Source: Echinometra lucunter
Lineage: Eukaryota > Echinodermata > Echinoidea > Camarodonta > Echinometridae
Reading direction: 5' to 3'
Length of the DNA: 64,000 nucleotides
NCBI GenBank assembly: GCA_029962745.1
Contig: CM057167.1
Span: forward strand, 22,431,951 to 22,495,950
In this document: positions 41,438 to 64,000 of the stretch, piece after piece
How positions within the stretch are numbered: position 1 is the first letter of the stretch
How the letters are laid out: each line of letters begins with the position of its first letter
Position numbers and translations under genes: made by a program
Notes under the pieces: generated by a model
What the model was told of the DNA's origin: nothing
What the model saw: the letters and a program-made list of their open reading frames with translations, nothing else
Databases searched by the model: none

Positions 41438-41559
41438 AGTTATATAGTACATAAGGTCATAAGCGAATACTAAAGCAAATACAAAGTTGTCCCTTTTAAA
41501 CACTGTTCCGCATGTCATGAACCTTTATACTTTCTGAAATATTTCTGCTCCTAAAGATG

Positions 41560-41800
41560 CAAACCTGAAGACTACTGTACACCTTGCACAGGATCACACT
41601 CGAACAGTTTTTTTTTTCACAATACAATAAAAGTCACTGGACCACTACTGCGGAATGATGTCCCGACAGACTCGACGAATTCCGGCTCGCTATACACCTT
41701 CAAACGTAAATTAAAATTGTCCCTTTTAAACACTTACCTTAATCATGTTAATGCCCATGTTACGGGCTCATTAATGTATCCTTTAATATCGTTTCATCTT
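41560..41800 (+). mobile_element. LINE fragment: RT C-terminus, plus strand
   Basis: Codes LLRNDVPTDSTNSGSLYTFK then RKLKLSLLNTYL, the usual end of non-LTR reverse transcriptases (a decayed LWNSLP-type motif followed by FK.K...LL). It directly abuts the tail of the next, opposite LINE. Confidence 0.6.
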
Positions 41801-41805
41801 TACTT

Positions 41806-43120
41806 CAATAATTTATTTATTGATTTATTTATTGATTTATTTATTTATCTTCCTTCATATCATTGTACAATACATAATCATACAACAGTACGTTTCGATA
41901 TATTACAACTGGGAAAGAGAAGAAAGATGAGGTGACCAGGAGAAGCAGAGCTTGTAAATTAGGTCCCTCAGAAGATCACAACTAATTACTTTGTATGTGG
42001 CTTAAAAACAACTAGATAAATCTACTACATAGAGCTTACATATCTACAACAGACACATAAAACATAAAAAACATGTATATATAATATGTTTAAGTGATTA
42101 AAAAAAAGAAAAAAAAAGAGAAGAATAAGAAGAAGATAAGCAATGAGACAGAAGGAGGGGGAAAATAGCAGACTGCATGGAGTCAAAAGTGAGGAGGTAG
42201 AGAGGAAATCATGAAATAGGGCAAACCAAAAGATAAAAATTGAGAAGAGATAGTGGAGGGGGACAAGGGGTTACACAACACGACATAAAACAGATAGACC
42301 ACACAATGACAGAAAGACAGGCTGGCTCAGTAGATATCATTGACCCCACTTGGATTTTTTTCCCTCTCTCTCTTCTCTTTGATCGTTGGTCCGAGCGAGG
42401 CCACAGTGATAAATTACAGATGTGATGTATGTGCATGGACCTACTACAAATAAAGCAAGCCCTGGCTGGGGGGGGGGGGGGGGGGGGGGTGTGAAAACAT
42501 GTTTACAGTCTTCCTATTTCCCCTCCTCTTTATCAAGCGCCATGGAGGCAGTAGATTTCCTAGAAAATGCTAATGTGATTTGAGTTGCTGAAAAAGATAT
42601 TTTTTACATGAGATCTTGAAGCTGGTGAGAGTAGTCTTATTTTTAATTGCTGAGGGTAATGAATTCCACTGCTTTATACAATAAATGTAGAAAGAATTCA
42701 AAGCAACATGAGTTCTGACATATGGCTGATGCACACAATTCTTCCGCCGTGTGTTATAGTTGTGAATATCAGAGTTAGAGACAAATAAATCAGTCAACAA
42801 ACAAGGTTGTGGCCTAGAGAAGAGTTTGAACATAAACACGAGGCAACTCAAGGAAACCAGTTGATCGAAAGGTAACAACTGTAGCTGAACAAATAAAGGG
42901 ATACTTGGATGTCTAAAATGAGAATTAGAAATTAATCTAATCACTTTCTTTTGCAAAACCTGCAACTTATGTATATGTGTTTTAAATGTGTGGCCCCAAG
43001 CAACATTACAATATAATAAATGTGGTAATAAAATACTATTATACAAGGTTATTAACACTCTTTGAGGTAGAATGAATCTCAGTTTTGAAAGAACACCAAC
43101 ACCTCGTGAAATAAGACACG
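41806..43120 (-). mobile_element. 5'-truncated CR1/L2/Jockey-like LINE
   Basis: An open frame from about 43115 to 42570 (stop) codes the C-terminal part of a non-LTR reverse transcriptase: ISRGVGVLSKLRFILPQRVL, then LITLYNSILLPHLLYCNVAWG, HKLQVLQKKVIRLI, HNYNTRRKN, and FYIYCIKQWNSLPSAIKN near the end. A 3' UTR of about 750 bp follows to a TTTATTGATTTATTTATT-type tail at 41811-41851. The catalytic YxDD motif is not included, so it is inactive. The open frame suggests a fairly young insertion. It includes a G run at 42466. Confidence 0.75.
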
Positions 43121-43855
43121 TCCTTCGTCATCCCCTACTTTTTTTCTTTTCCTCCTATTCTTTTTCTTTTATGTTCAGTTATAAAATAAAACAGACTACT
43201 CTTATATATTTGTGAGGGGATCTATAACTTACTTAGCTTTTTTTTTTTTTAATATTTCACCACAAATTTACTTGTCTAATTTCATTTAAAACACCTTGTA
43301 ATTGTATTATCATTTCTGTATGTTATATAGACGGTATGTTTGTTTGTCATGAACAATGCATTACTATTATTGTTCATGCCTTATTATGTAATGATTGTGA
43401 AATATGAAATAAACTGAAAGTGAAACAGAAAGTGAAACGGGATTTACTTTTCACATTTATGATTTGGGGCACTGAAAAAGGGGCCTTTATACATGTTATG
43501 TGATGACCATTATTCAAATATGGCACCACGGCCCTGAGATTTCTCTACCTCTTAATCTAGTTATCTACATCTATGCAAAATTTGATCCTTTTATCATAAA
43601 ATGCTCAACTCTTACATGTACTTGGCATTATTGGTTGATTATTATGATGATCACTCCATAAATAATCTTTATCATAATTTTGATTAGACACATTATTGTT
43701 ATCACAAATTACTATTATCAAAATTATTTTTGTTGCTGTTATTATTGTCCTCATTACTATCATTATCATTATCATTATTGTTATTATCATTATTATCATT
43801 ATTATCATTATTGTTATTATCATCATTTATATCATCATTAATATCATTATTGTTA
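43121..43855. other. Spacer downstream of the FReD-SRCR gene
   Basis: AT-rich. Contains an ATT/ATC microsatellite at 43738-43861 that reaches the stop codon of the minus-strand gene. Confidence 0.6.
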
Positions 43856-58709
<14,854 letters not shown>

Positions 58710-61700
58710 CTTCCCTGTTGGACACATTTGTGCCTAAATTTGGTCTTCACAGCCACAAAAAATGATCCAAATTGCATGCATGGGGCCGATTATTGCGACA
58801 GTTTTCCTTCGAAAGCAAAGTTGACAATGCGTTGCAAAATTAAAACTATGATAAACAGAAAAAGGTCGATGACAGACGGTCGACCACGGTACGCCACTGG
58901 TGACAAGTATCCATGGAAATATATTTTAACTTCTGCTGGACACGGAGTCGTACCCAAATGGTGCACTGTGCACTGTCTCTACTGATGTCGTCAGATTGAG
59001 GAGGGCGGCATGTGCCCCTTTGCCTTCATGGATCTGCCAAAGCTAGTGCCTGGATCAGCTAACGATCGTGATGATCACGAACTTTTTAAATCAATCGATT
59101 AGTACGGAGCGTGATTACCTCGTCCAAATTGGTATATCCATCTTCAATAATCAATGAATGATCATAAACCGAGTCTCCAAGTCGCCGACTTGCACTTTTA
59201 AAAAAAATCTTCGCCACACAACCAAACCGATTTCACACTGTTTCCAAACCGACAGATTTTTGGTCATTCGGGGAATAAACTTATTTTGTTCGGTGCGATA
59301 TCGATCTCGTTTAGTGGTGAGATTAGGTTTCAATACATCTGTTATGAATGCTTAAAGTGCTTTGACTTTTTTTCTAGGAACAACACTTTTACACGGAAAC
59401 AAACCTGGAGACTTGACACGACTTCTAGTTGAGGTGGCTTGCGGGGGAGGTGATAGAGATTAATAACAAAAATTCTGACAAATATCCATCTATATACATG
59501 TATAAAGAGCTTATCTCCAATGGGCGCATGATTTTGAGGAAATCAAGGGGCGTTTTTAAATTTATTCATTCATTTTAATTCAATCCTATTTCCTTCTTCG
59601 AAATATCTAAACATTTTAACAGTTGGAAGAACCAACATTAACATCTAAAAAATGAGAATAAAGGAAATCCTGCATGAGTAGTATTTTGGGTAGAATTCTT
59701 TATTATCTTTCATACATGGCCTGGCCTCCAATGTTGCGAAAAAAAATATTTCCAAAAGGCGCTAAATCCGTACAAATGAAAAATATAACAAAAATCTAAA
59801 AACATTACTACTCATGTAGGATTTCTTTCATTTCATTTAAATTGTTAGATGGCTAATGTTAGTGCTTGCAAATGTGAGAGTTTTGTCGTTTTGAAGAAGA
59901 AAAAATGATTTGAATAAACATCCTTGATTTACTCGAAATAAATTAATTGGATTTAGCACCTTTTGGAAATAAGCTCTTCATATAATTTATGCAAACTTTT
60001 TGCTGCGTGAATTTGTGCATTAGCTTCTGCTGTCTAATCAGATTGTGCTTTTTGTTGAGCTTGAGGTCCAGATGTTGCATGCCAATGAAATGTTTTGAAC
60101 TAATTTGTTCCAGAAGCTGCTCTTTTAAATCCAACAAAAGATACGAGTGTCGATGAGGCCAAGTCAAATAGAATCATAGTTTCTCGCAATTATCTTTTTT
60201 TTGGTTTCCTTCACACGCAAATTCTACGAAAAAAAAAATCTTCGAAGTATTTTTTTTTAGTTGCTCGATCTGAACGATGCATCCACATACATACACACCC
60301 ACATCCACACCCCACACACACCCTCACACACTATATATTCTCAAAAAGTCAAACTGAAAAACATGCGAAAATCAGAAAGTGTAGATGCACATAGAAGAAA
60401 CACGAGATCAATGACCTTTTGGATCCAAGATTCTCCGACATGGGGCTGGCGGCACGAGTTCGGAAAATTCAGCAATACAAGCGTGAAACAAAAAGCCAAC
60501 AATAACAATAAAAACAAAAGCTAATATCAGGAGAAATGAATAAAAGGTTATCCCATTTCCTAGCGCCTCTGGTCTGAAACTTCAATTTTTCCATTTTCGT
60601 TTTGTACCTAATGAATACATGCACTTAAAATATCCCACAATGATTTTTTTGTGGTAGTGTGTTTGTGTGTGTGTGTGTGTGTGGGGGGGGGGGGTAGGGG
60701 TAACCGTAGATCTGCTAGTATGAATAAATGGACTCAAAGTAGTAATAGATGTATTTTGAAGACCCCCCCCCAAAAAAAAACAACCAAACAAAAACAAAAA
60801 CATAAACACCAACAAACAAACAGACTCGTTTTAATAACACCTGGAACAGAACCAAATTTAAGACCACTATAACAAATCTCAAGCAATATCAGTAAGACGA
60901 CAAGTACTCCACTTAACATCTTTGTTAAATCAAATTTTTTTATTGTAAAAAAAATGAACAGCATAATTTCATTTATGCTTGGTGCTTTTTTAAGGCCAAT
61001 TTGGTTCTATATATATGTACATTATCATACAGAAAAATCATTTCATCTCGGGCAAATAATAGACAAATTAAAAAAGAGATCACAATACAAAACTTCATTG
61101 CAGATAGCTTACATTCAATGTGTGGTATATGATTTGCAGAAAAATGTAAATGAAGTGGTGTCAATAAAATTGTCATAAAATAAAGAAATAAAGGGAAAGA
61201 AGCAAGGCTTACACAATAATGATAATACATGTATGTGTAAACATCCAACTCTTGGATAATAAGTGATTATAATAAATTTTTTTTTTCATTCTTGAAGTAA
61301 ACTATGAACTAAAGGAAATTGAAGTACACCTGTGCATTGAAATTCATTGATCAATGAATGCATTCACATGCTATGTGATACATGTACAGGTATTGCAATA
61401 GCCATAGGCTGCATATAATGAGTTACTGCTATGTCAGGTATACTTCCAGCAAGTCCTATGTTCAGCAAAGACTGCAAACTTATTAATGTCATATTACTCT
61501 AATTTCCTATAATATACTTGATCTCAACAACTTTCTAGGATATATCAAAGCATGAACTACCATAATCATAATATGGATCATAACCTCATTACAACAACAA
61601 CAAAAAAACAACAACCTTGGAATGGCGGAGGGAATTACCTTGTTATACTGAAACCATGCATCAGTACTTCAACATAATAGAAAACAGAGGTTAAAGTGAT

Positions 61701-61750
61701 AAAAACTGAAGTATTATGGAATTAGTTATTAGTTTCCGTGTAACTTAATG
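58710..61750. other. Upstream flank of the FReD-SRCR gene, no gene seen
   Basis: Would contain the 5' UTR and promoter of the minus-strand gene; no TATA box or initiator can be assigned with confidence. Includes the foldback element at about 59631-59862 and a GT/G run near 60660-60695. Confidence 0.5.
59631..59862. mobile_element. Foldback element
   Basis: CCAACATTAACATCTAAAAA and AGGAAATCCTGCATGAGTAG at the left pair with CTACTCATGTAGGATTTCTT and TTGTTAGATGGCTAATGTTA at the right. The centre carries TTCCAAAAGGCGCTAAAT, also seen near 56918 and (inverted, diverged) near 59950. Confidence 0.75.
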
Positions 61751-62149
61751 GCTGAAAAGCTGTCATCATGTCACGAGACACTCAACAATTATACATTATG
61801 TATGTACACAGGTAACTACATACCTTTATTTGCATGGTAAAGCATGTACAAAAATGTGTGGCACTGTGTATCTATGCAATTCCGCACTTACTCATTATTT
61901 CCATTGTTCTTAGCTGCTGGCTTCTGATGAGAATCTAACTAAACCTGTTGGCTGAAAAGCTGTCATCATGTCACAAGACACTCAACAATCATACATTATG
62001 TATGTAACAGGTAACTACGTACCTTTATTTGCATGGTAAAGCATGTACAAAAATGTGTGGCACTGTGTATCTATGCAATTCTACACTTACTCATTGTTTC
62101 CATTGTTCTTAGCTGCTGGCTTCTGATGAGAATCTAACTAAATCTGTTG
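61751..62149 (+). repeat. Tandem duplication, 200-bp unit x2
   Basis: GCTGAAAAGCTGTCATCATG begins at 61751 and 61951. The two units are about 97 percent identical by eye, with a 1-base deletion in the second. Confidence 0.93.
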
Positions 62150-64000
62150 GATACAATTTGATTTTGGTATTTCAGGTTAAATGTGCTCGAGAGGGCCTCA
62201 CTCATCTGAAGGCACGCATGAGATTGCAAACACCCCATTTTTTATAAAAAAAATATTGCATGCCTTTTGTTCTTTACTGTAACTTATATTTGCCTTCAAA
62301 TTCAGCATATCCATTGTGCCATTTTATTCCAACCTCGCCTTGTGACCTTGGTGAAATATAACACCACTTGAGAATTTCTGAATTCGTCATTTCCTATATT
62401 TTGTTATATTCAATGCTGCATCTTGCAGTATTTATAAAATAATAGATGCTTCTTACAACATTGTTGAATGTAAAAAGGTTCTAGTGTTTGTTTTACATTT
62501 GGCATAAGTTGTGTACATATGAATGAAATAAAAAGTCTTAATATTCATTCATTAACAATGAACATACATATTTATTACTCCAAAAAGCATGCAATACAAA
62601 ATACTTGGTAATGCAATTCAGTTTCTACACAAATGCTTATTTACTCAAATCAGTGGCAACATATTCAATTCATCACTGCTTCAAAACATAAATTTGTTAA
62701 TGAATTAAAGTACAGTGTATATGAATTTAGGACACCTCACTTCCATGTATTGTTTGCTATGATAAAGAAATAAAGTACAGTGTACTGGACCTGCAGTAAA
62801 AATTTTTTTCCTCAATCATGATAGGAAATAATCCTTTTTTTAAATCAGTTTTTCTTCTTCAAATGAAAAAACCCTAATTTTCTTTTATTGCTGCATTTTT
62901 CTTCTACAAAGTCATGTATCTGAAATACATGTATGAAATGAGAGAAATTCAGAAAGTACGTTTAGAAATTAAACGTTGCCAATTTGCACAGAAAACAGTG
63001 ATTCCAAACTTTCCATCACCAATATCATCTTGTCAATTTAAGGATTTTAGTCCTATTTAAGCATCAACTGACAAACACTGATGCAACCAAAATGGACACA
63101 GTATGTGTAGAATTTCTTGCTCTTTCTGCACATATATTGTCACGAGTGGGTTGCTATAAACTGATACACGCTACATCATGAAGAGATGAATTAAAAATGA
63201 GTAACCAATGAATAAGTAATAAAAACTGAGATAGTTTTTATCTCATAAAGTAGTCATAACCAAAAATGCATACATTCAAGAAAATACACATGTGGGCATG
63301 AAATAAAAGCTGTAAAATGTACATGAAGTATATATTCTCTAATAACTGTAATAAACTATAAGATAGTTTGCAGTGGCAATGCACTTTCTATGTGACATAT
63401 TTATTGATCTCACATGGCTTTAAACACTTTGAATCAGCACTGCTTCAAATCATTACTGCCGAATAGTAAAAAATTCAATAAAGGCTTAACATAAGGAGCA
63501 GGAAATCCTCACGGTAAACCCCCACATTGTTCTTTTTTGGACATAGCTAAATGAATGAGATATGAGAGGTAGTGAGGACCCCCCCCCCAAAAAAAAAACA
63601 CCACAAACAAACAAACAAAAAAGAAGCAAAAAACAAGAAAACACTGAGGCAAAAAGCATCTTTTTTTGCCTCCCTCAGCAAAAGGGTTTTTACCAATCAA
63701 ATTCTTATAAAGTTTGCATAAAGTGTGAGGTCACAAGTGTCTGCGTAACTTTTTGCAAAATTCTCTTTTATTTGAGTGTGAACTACAGGTATACTGATGT
63801 GATAAGACACATCTCGTTATCATAAGTGGTACAGGAAAAAATTTTAAAAAAATATAAAAAAATTGGGTGGTCTTCTGCAGGGGTTTGCTGCTGAATATCC
63901 GAACAAGCCCTAAGCAGACCTCCCAACCTTTCTGACTGAAAAATAGGGATGATTTTGTTCAAAATTAGCAATGAGACAGCATTTCCCATAGGAGCGTGTA
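62150..64000. other. AT-rich terminal stretch, no gene recognised
   Basis: No exon or RNA gene supported. It contains a diverged third copy of the TTAA-flanked repeat and a C run near 63580. It could be the 3' UTR of a gene beyond the window; nothing in it proves this. Confidence 0.45.
62812..63150. mobile_element. Diverged copy 3 of the TTAA-flanked repeat
   Basis: Shares TTTTATTGCTGCATTTTTCT, TCATGTATCTGAAAT, GTTGCCAATTTGCA and TTTAAGGATTTTA in the same order as 38808-39224, but lacks clear TTAA ends. The right end shows GTCACGAGTGGGTT. Confidence 0.65.

Noticed and set aside
58728..58985. 85-codon plus-strand frame
   Set aside because: Lies opposite the probable 5' UTR of the minus-strand gene, no splice or domain support.

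Overview
This is eukaryotic, animal nuclear DNA. It has intron-rich genes with GT-AG junctions, tRNA-derived SINEs, 5'-truncated LINEs, many foldback (MITE-like) elements, very long microsatellites and dozens of poly-G/poly-C runs. A white-type ABCG transporter lying beside a secreted protein that joins SRCR, EGF and fibrinogen-like modules suggests an invertebrate deuterostome. An echinoderm, probably sea-urchin-like, is my best guess; that is inference, because no species marker is visible.

Layout. (1) 1-399, minus: the first 133 codons of an unrecognised Arg/Ser- then Tyr/Gly-rich protein that runs off the left edge. (2) 400-16.6 kb: no protein gene, but a dense set of mobile elements and one good tRNA-Asn(GTT) at 14475-14548. 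The most striking element is a 1.9-kb terminal-inverted-repeat element at 11910-13812. Both ends are CACAGTG (the V(D)J heptamer sequence) and it is flanked by an exact 5-bp duplication CGGCA, the hallmarks of Transib/RAG-family transposons. (3) 16935-35376, plus: a complete 19-exon ABCG half-transporter of the white type (667 aa). All splice phases agree and all ABC motifs are present. Its introns carry microsatellites, SINE and LINE tails, foldback elements and a decayed copy of part of exon 3. (4) 35.4-43.8 kb: the tail-to-tail spacer between the two main genes, filled with nested transposons and LINE fragments. (5) 43856-58709, minus: a complete 8-exon secreted protein of 451 aa with the order signal peptide, Cys-poor linker, EGF-like, SRCR, EGF, fibrinogen-like. 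Its modules sit on phase-1 exons. It is a plausible innate recognition or adhesion lectin. Its 5.8-kb third intron holds LINE debris cut by a 1.6-kb element with 13-bp inverted ends and a 7-bp target duplication. (6) 58.7-64 kb: AT-rich, no gene recognised, one tandem duplication and a third copy of a TTAA-flanked repeat family.

The two complete genes converge and show no functional link: one would act in a membrane (transport of small organic molecules), the other outside the cell. Most of the novelty lies in the mobile-element layer and in the domain architecture of the secreted protein.
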